A stretch of 5,454 bases of DNA from JAAYJS01 sp964346185 (GTDB lineage: Bacteria; Bacillota; Clostridia; Eubacteriales; Eubacteriaceae). The stretch spans positions 1 to 5,454 of the forward strand of contig CAYFTR010000048.1 of NCBI GenBank assembly GCA_964346185.1. The letters run 5' to 3'. Below the pieces are notes generated by a model. It ran no database searches, was not told where the DNA came from, and saw only the letters and a program-made list of their open reading frames with translations. The translations under genes and the position numbers were made by a program. Shown piece after piece: positions 1 through 5,454 of this stretch; position 1 is the first letter of the stretch, and the number at the start of each line of letters is the position of its first letter.

Positions 1-19
1 CATAAACACTGGGTTTTTC

Positions 20-1489
20 TTACTTGTCGTTCGGTAAGGACTTCATTGTCGGGAAGAGGATCACATCTCGGATGGTGTGTTGCCCGGTTAACAACATTAC
101 CATACGGTCAATGCCGATGCCCAGACCGCCGGTAGGCGGTAAGCCGACTTCCAAAGCGTTGATGAAGTCCGCATCGAAGGGGTGGGCTTCGTCGTCACCC
201 TGTGCCTTTTTTTCGACCTGGTCGATAAAACGTTGCTTTTGATCGATGGGATCGTTCAGTTCCGAAAAAGCGTTGGCGCATTCCGCACCGTTAATAAAAA
301 GCTCAAAACGTTCGGTGTATTTCGGTGTTTCTTTGGAACGTTTGGACAAGGGCGAAATTTCGACGGGATGCATGGTGATAAAGGTCGGCTGAATCAAGCT
401 GTCTTCGACTTTTTCATCGAAAACTTCCGCCATAATTTCACCGATGCTTTGGCGATCTTCGATATCTACACCCAGTGCCTTTGCCGCCGCGGCGGCTTCT
501 TCAACATCGGTCATCGTATCGAAGTTGACACCGGTCGCCTCGGTGACGGCATCCACCATGCGTACCCGTTTAAAGGGCGGTTTCAATGAAATGGTATGGC
601 CGTCGTACTCAAAGCTGTCACTGCCGCAGACTTCCATGGCAACATAGTTGTACAGTTCCTCCACCATTTGCATAACGTCGTTGTAGTCGGAATAGGCTTC
701 GTAGGTTTCGAGCAGGGTAAACTCCGGGTTATGGGTGGCATCCATCCCTTCGTTTCTAAACACCCGGGATAATTCGTACACTTTATCGAACCCGCCGATA
801 ATCAATCGTTTTAAGGGCAGCTCCAAAGCAATACGCATGTACATTTCGATATCCAATGTGTTGTGGTGGGTGATAAAGGGTCTGGCATTGGCACCCCCTG
901 CCAAAGTAGACAGAACCGGCGTCTCGACTTCCAAAAAGCCTCTGTTATCCAAGAATTCCCTGATTTTTCGAATAATCTTGGAACGAGTTACAAAAACATC
1001 CCGCACTTCCGGGTTGACGATGAGATCCACGTAGCGTTGACGATAACGCAAGTCCATATCCTTTAAGCCGTGGTATTTTTCTGGAAGGATTTGAAGCGAT
1101 TTACACAACAGGGTCATTTTGGACAGGCGAACGGATATTTGCCCTTTTTGTGTTTTGAAGACTTCGCCCTCAATCCCCACAATATCGCCGATATCGTAGG
1201 TTTTAATACGGTTGTAGTCTTCCAGAAGGTCTTTCTTTAAAAACATCTGAATGCGACCGCTGCTGTCCTGAAGATCATAAAACCCTACTTTACCTTGGCC
1301 TCTTTTGGACATGATGCGTCCGGCCATGGACACATGGCGCCCTTCATATTCCTCGTATTTTTCGTTTATGTCGCGAGCGTAAGCGTCGATATCGTATCGG
1401 GTTTGTTCGAAAGGATTGATACCCTCCGCCAACAATTGATCCAGTTTTTGACGTCTGACCGCCAACACCTCACTTAAATTTTCTTGCAT
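20..1489 (-). CDS. lysS: Lysyl-tRNA synthetase, class II
   Basis: Charges tRNA-Lys with lysine using ATP in the cytoplasm. The 489-residue product has the usual length of bacterial LysRS. An OB-fold anticodon-binding domain spans about residues 52-145. The class II catalytic core follows: motif 1 around 170-192 (GFLEVETPVL, with Pro191), the GGANARPF signature at 198-205, motif 2 at 244-261 (FRNEGMDATHNPEF, with Arg245 and Glu247 placed to bind ATP and the acceptor end), and motif 3 at 455-468 (GLGIGIDRMVMLL, with Arg462). The start is ATG at 1489, with the Shine-Dalgarno AAGGAG five bases upstream; that site overlaps the greA stop codon, and only 9 bp separate the genes. No T-box leader lies in front of it, so expression probably comes from the greA promoter. 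The stop is TAA. Only 19 bases lie beyond it, so its terminator cannot be judged. All motifs are intact and I see nothing unusual. Confidence 0.98.
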   Translation of the reverse strand: MQENLSEVLAVRRQKLDQLLAEGINPFEQTRYDIDAYARDINEKYEEYEGRHVSMAGRIMSKRGQGKVGFYDLQDSSGRIQMFLKKDLLEDYNRIKTYDIGDIVGIEGEVFKTQKGQISVRLSKMTLLCKSLQILPEKYHGLKDMDLRYRQRYVDLIVNPEVRDVFVTRSKIIRKIREFLDNRGFLEVETPVLSTLAGGANARPFITHHNTLDIEMYMRIALELPLKRLIIGGFDKVYELSRVFRNEGMDATHNPEFTLLETYEAYSDYNDVMQMVEELYNYVAMEVCGSDSFEYDGHTISLKPPFKRVRMVDAVTEATGVNFDTMTDVEEAAAAAKALGVDIEDRQSIGEIMAEVFDEKVEDSLIQPTFITMHPVEISPLSKRSKETPKYTERFELFINGAECANAFSELNDPIDQKQRFIDQVEKKAQGDDEAHPFDADFINALEVGLPPTGGLGIGIDRMVMLLTGQHTIRDVILFPTMKSLPNDK

Positions 1490-1490
1490 G

Positions 1491-1501
1491 GTTGCTCCTT
1501 A
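1491..1501 (-). promoter_or_regulatory. lysS ribosome binding site overlapping greA stop
   Basis: On the minus strand the greA stop codon TAA runs directly into AAGGAG, and five bases later comes the lysS ATG. A ribosome finishing greA therefore sits on the lysS initiation site, which suggests translational coupling. The overlap is seen directly; the coupling is inferred. Confidence 0.8.
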
Positions 1502-1984
1502 CCTGCTGATTCCCAGTACCAGTAATTGTTTTTCTCCGGAGGGTACCTTAAACCGAACGGTTTCTCCCACCTTTGCCCCGATTAACGCTTTGCCCACGGG
1601 GGATTCGCTGGATAAATGCTTGTTTTTTAAGTCCGATTCCGCGGAACCTACTATTTTATATTCCATCTCTTTATTGTTCGCCAAGTCTTTGTAGCGGACA
1701 ACATTGCCAATGGAAATGGAATCCAGCCCGATATCCTCTTCTTTAATAACACGAACTTTTTTTGTTCGCTGTTCCAATTCCGAAATTTCGCCTTCTATAA
1801 AGCCCTGTTCACTTTTAGCTTCATCGTATTCGGAGTTTTCGCTTAAATCACCGTATTCTCTGGCAACTTTAATACGTTCCGCCACTTCGTAGCGTTTAAC
1901 CGTTTTGAGGTATTCCAGGCGTTGTTTCAGTTTGTCCAAGCCTTCCTGTGTCATTAAAATTTCTTGTGCATTGTTATCATTCAT
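1499..1984 (-). CDS. greA: Transcription elongation factor GreA
   Basis: Binds the secondary channel of RNA polymerase and stimulates cleavage of backtracked transcripts. The 161-residue product matches the family length (about 158). The N-terminal antiparallel coiled coil covers about residues 11-80 and carries the diagnostic tip GDLSENSEYDEA at 45-56, with Asp46 and Glu49 as the acidic pair that positions the catalytic metal. The C-terminal FKBP-like domain follows (about 85-161) with the family signature SPVGKALIGAKVGE. I chose ATG at 1984 because GGAG stands eight bases upstream. A longer in-frame start, TTG at 2014, would add ten residues (MDERLYGEII) without a comparable RBS and beyond the usual family N terminus. 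It is the first gene of a two-gene operon with lysS, an order familiar from Clostridia. The stop is TAA. Confidence 0.96.
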   Translation of the reverse strand: MNDNNAQEILMTQEGLDKLKQRLEYLKTVKRYEVAERIKVAREYGDLSENSEYDEAKSEQGFIEGEISELEQRTKKVRVIKEEDIGLDSISIGNVVRYKDLANNKEMEYKIVGSAESDLKNKHLSSESPVGKALIGAKVGETVRFKVPSGEKQLLVLGISR

Positions 1985-2012
1985 TATTATTTCTCCATAC
2001 AACCGCTCGTCC

Positions 2013-2035
2013 AAAAAAAATAAGCGACGAATCGC
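2013..2035 (-). promoter_or_regulatory. Small hairpin plus U-run in greA leader (candidate attenuator)
   Basis: In the greA leader RNA, GCGA and UCGC (2024-2035) can pair around a UUCG loop, and UUA followed by eight U (2013-2023) comes next. This has the layout of an intrinsic terminator but the stem is only four base pairs, so it would be weak on its own. It may be a partial attenuator or pause site, or chance in an A/T-rich leader. No competing antiterminator fold is obvious. Confidence 0.25.
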
Positions 2036-2112
2036 ATTTCCTTATCTTTCGCCTCTATTTATTTTTTACTTTTTGATTGTCCCATTATTATATTAAATTA
2101 AATCTTCAGACT

Positions 2113-2141
2113 ATTATACATGAAGGTCGGTTGATAGACAA
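2113..2141 (-). promoter_or_regulatory. Sigma-A type promoter of greA-lysS
   Basis: On the minus strand a perfect -10 hexamer TATAAT (2113-2118) is preceded by a 17-base spacer and a -35 hexamer TTGTCT (2136-2141, four of six matches to consensus). The DNA upstream of the -35 is A/T-rich, as for an UP element. The predicted transcription start is near 2106, leaving a leader of about 120 nt before greA. A second TATAAT at 2087-2092 has no matching -35 and is less likely to be used. Confidence 0.75.
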
Positions 2142-2206
2142 GTGTAAATACTGCAATTTTATACATTTTATTGTATGTATTGTCGTAATGGTTGCTACCG
2201 TGCGAT

Positions 2207-2244
2207 AAACACAAAGGCGAGAAGTACTTCTCGCCTTTGTGTTT
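2207..2244. terminator. Perfect 38-bp palindromic terminator
   Basis: Two 19-base arms, aaacacaaaggcgagaagt (2207-2225) and its exact reverse complement (2226-2244), meet with no spacer; in RNA a few central bases would form the loop. A run of seven T (2242-2248) follows on the plus strand, making a textbook intrinsic terminator in that direction. Read on the minus strand, where it lies 24 bp past the stop of the URO-D-like gene, the hairpin is followed only by UUUAUCGC, of which the first U residues are part of the stem. It most likely ends the upstream minus-strand cluster and also blocks plus-strand readthrough, but the better T-tract is on the plus side. Confidence 0.85.
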
Positions 2245-2267
2245 TTTTATTATTTTAACACCCTTTT

Positions 2268-3650
2268 TTATACGCACATAAACATGATATGACTTAAAAT
2301 TTCTTTATCGTATTGCTCAAAACGAGCCCGTGCACTGTCAGGAACCAAGGGGAATTTTGCTTTAAAGGCATCCCAATTAAAATTGTATTTCGATTGATAG
2401 GGTCCGATGATGTTTTCGTCTCTGACAAAACCTTCGCTGTTTAAAGGTGTCCCGTAAGCCTCACCCGCATTATCGTAAGTGCCGTACTCTCGAACAAATC
2501 GGGTAACGGTTGCATAGTTTTCTAAATTAATATCATTCAGGGTTAAGGGTGCCTTATCAAATCCGAAAATGTATCCGCCGCCCGGCATCATAATATCCAG
2601 CAGTTCTTTGGCTTTATCGATACATTGTTGCTTGGTACCGGTTTTTATCAAGGTGATCGGATACATGCCTTGAAGGATAAATTTATCGCCCAATTTTTCT
2701 TTAACCAATTTGGGATCGGCATATTCAAACCATAAAATATTGCCTGCCGGCAAGTCTCGTAAATAATCCAAATAACGCATCCAATCATGTTCGCAAAAAG
2801 CCATCGTACGTACACCTAAGGAAGCCCATTGCTCCACCATGGTTTTATACGTCGGCAGCCACAACTCCTCGAAGTCTTTCGGGCGCATATAGGTCGGCAT
2901 ATATAAAGGTGTACCCACCGCACCTTCCGGATGAGGTGTCGACGGCAATCCCCAATAAAAAATTAAGGGGAGTAACGCCTCGCACGCCTCTTTAATTTGT
3001 GTTCTGTGGCGACGTACATCTTTTGAAATACCCGAGAAGCTCCGCAATTGGTCCGAGATAAAATCAAAGGGGGCAGCGGCAAAACCAGAGGCCGTGATCG
3101 GTGCACCGGGGTAGTAGCCCTTTTTGTCGATTAAATCCATATACATGGGTAAGGATGCGTTGGTATCTTCCGCTAAAGCCAGTTTGGACATTTCAAAGCT
3201 GATGAGCATATTGACGGGATCCGATAAGTTTAAATTTTTATATTGTCGCGGCAACACCACTTCCCATAAAAAAGCATATGGGTCTGCAATGAGTTGATCG
3301 TATTCGTCTTCCAACATACCGACCACTTCCGGGTGTTGTACAAATCCGTTGTTACCCATTGCAAAGGATTCAGAATCCAAACTTTGATAAAAGGACGGCG
3401 GTCGTCCGATAATACCCACGGGGTTTGTAATCGGTTTATCGGAATAAATTTTGTCCGCCAACGCCATTGCCGACTCGTAAATTTTAGTGTAGTTGTATTA
3501 GAAGTCAATCGGGTCGCCACCACCGTATTCACCTACAATATTGGTGGAAAGCCCCACTTCCATCGGGAGCCATTCCGGTAATTTGTTGTTAAAAAAATCC
3601 GAATACACTTTCATCCGTTGTTCTTGTAACTTTTGGATATCTTCCTTCAT
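2268..3650 (-). pseudogene. URO-D/MtaA-fold methyltransferase-like protein, broken by in-frame TAA
   Basis: Starts at ATG 3650 with GGAG six bases upstream and runs in one frame to TAA at 2268-2270, but codon 51 (3498-3500) is TAA. Ignoring it, the product is 460 residues, including the stop position. Before the stop the frame reads like the family N terminus (a QEQRMKVYSDFFNNKLPEWLP segment near residues 9-29). After it comes YNYTKIYESAMALADKIYSD and an uninterrupted barrel. Recognisable C-terminal segments are FCEHDWMRYLDYL (about 285-297), FILQGMYPITLIKTGT (about 324-339) and PGGGYIFGF (about 356-364). It resembles uroporphyrinogen-decarboxylase-superfamily proteins of anaerobes rather than HemE, whose RQAGRY-type N-terminal motif is absent. 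I see no HxC zinc motif as in MtaA/MtbA, so neither substrate nor activity can be assigned. A 399-residue remnant could start at ATG 3467, but only a weak GAG precedes it and the N-terminal part of the fold would be lost. It lies downstream of two TetR genes, which may control it. Confidence 0.8.
3498..3500 (-). other. In-frame TAA stop at codon 51 of the URO-D-like gene
   Basis: On the minus strand the codons around it read GAC TTC TAA TAC AAC. A single base change to TAT or TAC would give Asp-Phe-Tyr-Tyr-Asn and restore a continuous 460-residue frame. The next base is T, and UAA-U is generally regarded as an efficient stop, which argues against readthrough. lysS, greA and tetR1 also end in TAA, so the codon is a normal stop in this genome. 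Confidence 0.85.
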
Positions 3651-3656
3651 TTTTAA

Positions 3657-3666
3657 CTCCATTATA
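3657..3666 (-). promoter_or_regulatory. RBS and possible -10 element of the URO-D-like gene
   Basis: On the minus strand TATAAT (3661-3666) runs directly into GGAG (3657-3660), six bases before the ATG at 3650. The GGAG is a convincing Shine-Dalgarno and fixes the start. The TATAAT is a perfect -10 hexamer, but no good -35 stands 16-18 bases upstream (GGTCTT at 17), and its transcript would begin almost at the RBS. It may need an activator, or be chance, with the gene transcribed from the tetR promoter instead. Confidence 0.4.
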
Positions 3667-3676
3667 ACTTTATTTT

Positions 3677-3697
3677 GTCTTTTAAGACCTGTACCTG
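3677..3697. promoter_or_regulatory. Candidate operator upstream of the URO-D-like gene
   Basis: An inverted repeat gtctt-tt-aagac (3677-3688, five-base arms) overlaps a short direct repeat ACCTG-T-ACCTG (3687-3697). It lies just upstream of the TATAAT at 3661-3666, where a regulator such as the neighbouring TetR proteins could act. The arms are short and the assignment is a guess from position. Confidence 0.2.
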
Positions 3698-3783
3698 AAA
3701 CAATGACCGACTTCCTTCTTTATTGTTCAAAACAAAACACTTCTAATACTTCTTTTATCAAACAGCACTAAAAAAGCATTCCT

Positions 3784-4434
3784 TTAAAACACTTCAAACC
3801 CCTTCCCTACTTTAAAATTAATTTGTGCCGCCAAAGGCTTGGACGCTTCCAGAACTTCCTCGGTTTTTTTCTTGGTAAATCCCAGTATTACACCGTGATG
3901 TCCCATAATGGAACGCACAATATATTCATCGCTACATTGCAACACGCCGTTGGCCCGTGCCGCCTCCAAAGCATTGGCGACGGCATAATTGGTAACGGCA
4001 CCAATTCTCAAATAATTGCGGTCGTACCCGCAATGATAAGCACTGTTAATATTTTCAAAAAAATCCAAAGAAATAAAGTCGCTTTCAGTATAAAAAGAGC
4101 TTTCGTTGAGTTCCAAATAAAAGTGCAACAACTTCGGATAACGGCTAAACATTTGTGTTGTCACTCGAATATCCACGGCCGTTTGCAAATACACCTCCGC
4201 TCCGGGAGCCAATTGCTTTAGGCGACGTGCCGTTAATATTTTTGCACGTTTAAAATATTCTTCGATAATTTTTCTGCCCAACTCGGTTTTATTGCCGAAA
4301 TAATAAGCAACTAACGCCGGGTTGGCATCCGCCCCGGTGCTGATATCTTTTAAGGTTGTTTGTGCAAAGCCCTTTTCATAAAAGAGGGTTTTCGCACTGT
4401 TGTAGAGCCTTATTTTCGTTTCTTCCCGCTTCAT
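3784..4434 (-). CDS. TetR/AcrR family transcriptional regulator (second of tandem pair)
   Basis: A 216-residue one-component regulator. The N-terminal helix-turn-helix domain covers about residues 5-52, with the family pattern LFYEKGFAQTTLKDIS (17-32) and the recognition-helix region NPALVAYYFGNKTEL (38-52). The remainder is a helical ligand-binding and dimerisation domain with no assignable effector. The ATG at 4434 overlaps the TGA stop of the upstream regulator as ATGA, so the two are translated as a coupled pair; a GAGG also lies ten bases upstream of the ATG. It aligns without gaps to that neighbour at a constant offset of four residues from about residue 7 to 186, with roughly 70 of 180 positions identical by eye, including LNE, FFENIN, YH, VTNYA and CS. 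The two are therefore ancient tandem duplicates. It is followed after 133 bp by the URO-D-like gene on the same strand, its most likely target. Stop is TAA; no clear terminator follows. Confidence 0.92.
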   Translation of the reverse strand: MKREETKIRLYNSAKTLFYEKGFAQTTLKDISTGADANPALVAYYFGNKTELGRKIIEEYFKRAKILTARRLKQLAPGAEVYLQTAVDIRVTTQMFSRYPKLLHFYLELNESSFYTESDFISLDFFENINSAYHCGYDRNYLRIGAVTNYAVANALEAARANGVLQCSDEYIVRSIMGHHGVILGFTKKKTEEVLEASKPLAAQINFKVGKGFEVF

Positions 4435-5120
4435 CTTGTCGCCGCCTCGATATCTTTATATTGCACACGAAAGTCTTTTTCGATCCAAACCTTTGTTTTT
4501 TCGAAAATTTTAATTGATTCATCTAAATTTTTTTGCGTATAAACGGTATCAAACCCCAACAAATCCGCAAAATGTTTGTAACTGGCTTGAACCATAAAAT
4601 CGCTGGAGCAATCGATTAAACCTTTGGATTTTGCCGCATGAAGCGAAGCGGTCAATGCATAGTTGGTCACCGTAACCGCCATAATTTCATCTCTGTTTAA
4701 GTTAAGATGGTAGCGTCGATTGATGTTCTCAAAAAAACCAATTGAGGCAAACTGCTCCTTTAGAAAAAATCCGGTTTCGTTTAATTCGTTGTAAAATCTT
4801 AAAAACTCCGGAGAGGTTTGCAGATTTCTGCCCTGAATGCGATACTCCACCGCCGTTACAAACATCAAGTCGTTATTAAGCGTCAGCTTTCCCAACAAAT
4901 ACATGGTAACAATTTTTACCACCGCCAGGTATTCGTTGTAGACCTCCAACGCCAGGTTCATTTTATTTTTAAAATAATAGGAAACCAAAGCCGTATTTTC
5001 ACCGGAAGCTTCCGATATGCTTTTAAGTGTCGTTCTTTTATACCCTTTTTCGTAGAATTGGTTGCGAGCGACTCTGTAAATTAAATCTTTTGTTTTTTTG
5101 CCGCTTGCCTGTTTTGTCAT
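4431..5120 (-). CDS. TetR/AcrR family transcriptional regulator (first of tandem pair)
   Basis: A 229-residue TetR-type regulator. The DNA-binding domain spans about residues 9-56 with QFYEKGYKRTTLKSIS (21-36) and recognition-helix region NTALVSYYFKNKMNL (42-56). The C-terminal helical domain carries the same landmarks as its neighbour: LNE (113-115), FFENIN (129-134), VTNYA (151-155) and CS (171-172). The start is ATG at 5120 with AGAGAGG six bases upstream. Its TGA stop overlaps the ATG of the second regulator. The recognition helices differ from the partner's at a few positions (Glu41/Ala37, Thr43/Pro39, Lys51/Gly47), so operators may be similar but not identical, and a heterodimer is conceivable. 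The effector is unknown; by position the pair probably controls its own operon and the downstream URO-D-like gene. Confidence 0.92.
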   Translation of the reverse strand: MTKQASGKKTKDLIYRVARNQFYEKGYKRTTLKSISEASGENTALVSYYFKNKMNLALEVYNEYLAVVKIVTMYLLGKLTLNNDLMFVTAVEYRIQGRNLQTSPEFLRFYNELNETGFFLKEQFASIGFFENINRRYHLNLNRDEIMAVTVTNYALTASLHAAKSKGLIDCSSDFMVQASYKHFADLLGFDTVYTQKNLDESIKIFEKTKVWIEKDFRVQYKDIEAATR

Positions 5121-5188
5121 AGAGCGCCTCTCTTTTCCGTTTTAGTGCGATACATGTGCCGTTTATTGAGGGATCGCTTCGTCCGGGT

Positions 5189-5212
5189 GCTTGCTGTTTG
5201 AACATGGCAAGC
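5189..5212. promoter_or_regulatory. Inverted repeat upstream of the tetR pair, candidate autoregulatory operator
   Basis: GCTTGC (5189-5194) and GCAAGC (5207-5212) are exact inverted copies separated by 12 bases, and the spacer itself contains TGTT-TG-AACA (5195-5204). The centres of the two symmetric elements are offset by about one base. It lies 69-92 bp upstream of the first tetR start. TetR proteins commonly bind such sites next to their own genes; here the role is inferred from position only. Confidence 0.3.
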
Positions 5213-5241
5213 TTCTCGGTAAACCCATTGTCGGCAAGTTT

Positions 5242-5265
5242 TGTCAAATCGCAGATTTTAGTATA
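5242..5265 (-). promoter_or_regulatory. Weak promoter-like hexamers upstream of tetR pair
   Basis: On the minus strand TATACT (5260-5265, five of six to a -10) lies about 140 bp upstream of the tetR start, with only a poor -35 (GTGAAC, 18-base spacing). A perfect TTGACA (5242-5247) lies nearer but has no -10 at 16-18 bases. Neither is a complete promoter, so the tetR promoter is not settled. Confidence 0.2.
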
Positions 5266-5454
5266 GTGTATCTGCTGCTTAAAGTTCACCGATTAAAAAA
5301 ATACAACGGCTTAAGTGTTTGCAATTCCGGTTCTTTATTTCATTCATACGGGATTTTTAAGTGCAAATTCGCGACCGTATTTTTTTAATTCGTCCTGAAC
5401 TGGTGTTAGTATAATATTGTAGACACGATTTTCCGAATACTATAAAATATAGAA

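Larger units (their letters stand above)
5121..5454. other. 334-bp region without a convincing gene
   Basis: Both strands carry only short frames with no Shine-Dalgarno. A minus-strand GTG frame at 5289 runs into tetR in another phase. A plus-strand frame from TTG 5191 to 5388 is low-complexity and has no RBS. Near the window edge a minus-strand frame (about 5440-5344) reads coding-like (DELKKYGREFALKNPV before TGA) but has no start and a TAG just upstream. It might be the decayed tail of an upstream gene. A 12-codon frame (5117-5155) ends by overlapping the tetR ATG as ATGA but has no RBS. The rest is A/T-rich intergenic DNA. Confidence 0.5.

Noticed and set aside
182..589. Plus-strand frames across lysS
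   Set aside because: They are antisense shadows of a clearly recognised synthetase gene, without RBS or family similarity.
1985..2014. N-terminal extension of GreA from TTG 2014
   Set aside because: ATG 1984 has GGAG at proper spacing and gives the usual family length; the added residues lie outside the conserved domain.
2161..2176. Inverted repeat ATACA/TGTAT upstream of the greA promoter
   Set aside because: Five-base A/T arms in A/T-rich DNA; no supporting context beyond proximity to the promoter.
3498..3500. Recoded amino acid (pyrrolysine or selenocysteine) in the methyltransferase-like gene
   Set aside because: The codon is TAA, not TAG or TGA; TAA is used as the normal stop elsewhere in the window, and the site is near the N terminus rather than in an active-site motif.
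3230..3532. Alternative-frame 100-residue minus-strand frame over the stop, as a frameshift bypass
   Set aside because: Its translation does not resemble the family, whereas the original frame resumes family-like sequence straight after the stop; a frameshift is not needed.
3734..3795. Ten-base direct repeat aaaacacttc at 3734-3743 and 3786-3795
   Set aside because: Short, A/T-rich, one copy lies in the end of a coding region; likely chance.
5038..5289. 83-residue minus-strand frame starting GTG upstream of tetR
   Set aside because: No RBS, runs into tetR out of phase, lysine/arginine-rich tail typical of an antiphase frame, and no family recognised.
5191..5388. 65-residue plus-strand frame
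   Set aside because: TTG start without RBS, phenylalanine/leucine-rich composition of A/T-rich noncoding DNA, no recognisable domain.

Overview
The window reads as chromosomal DNA of a low-to-mid GC anaerobic member of the Bacillota, probably Clostridia. The clues are a greA-lysS gene pair, strong GGAG-type ribosome binding sites, and a uroporphyrinogen-decarboxylase (URO-D)-fold protein of the type common in anaerobes that use corrinoid methyl-transfer chemistry. No species can be named from the sequence alone. Every supported gene is on the minus strand, so transcription runs from high to low coordinates.

Region 1 (about 20-2141) is a housekeeping operon. A consensus-like promoter at 2113-2141 drives a leader of about 120 nt, then greA (transcript cleavage factor), then lysS (class II lysyl-tRNA synthetase). 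The lysS Shine-Dalgarno overlaps the greA stop codon, so the two are probably translationally coupled. The greA leader holds a small hairpin followed by a U-rich run and a 16-codon open frame; both are only candidates for regulation.

Region 2 (2207-2244) is a perfect 38-bp palindrome just beyond the 3' end of the next gene. It acts as, or looks like, an intrinsic terminator. Its best T-tract lies on the plus strand, the side without a recognised gene.

Region 3 (2268-5120) is an accessory cluster of two tandem, overlapping, paralogous TetR-type regulators (4431-5120 and 3784-4434), followed after 133 bp by a URO-D/MtaA-like gene. That gene has a good RBS and start at 3650 and stays in one frame to 2268, giving 460 sense codons plus termination if the break is ignored, but codon 51 is TAA. 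The sequence on both sides of the stop is coding in the same frame, so this looks like a recent nonsense mutation, a sequencing error, or (least likely) recoding. TAA is used as the ordinary stop by lysS, greA and tetR1 in the same window, so it is not a reassigned codon here.

Region 4 (5121-5454) has no convincing gene. It contains the tetR upstream region, a candidate operator-like inverted repeat and some weak promoter-like hexamers.

Overall this is an ordinary housekeeping operon beside a regulated accessory methyltransferase-like locus. The points most worth following are the in-frame stop, the doubled regulator pair and the unknown role of the URO-D-like protein. No CRISPR array, tRNA, rRNA or insertion sequence was recognised.
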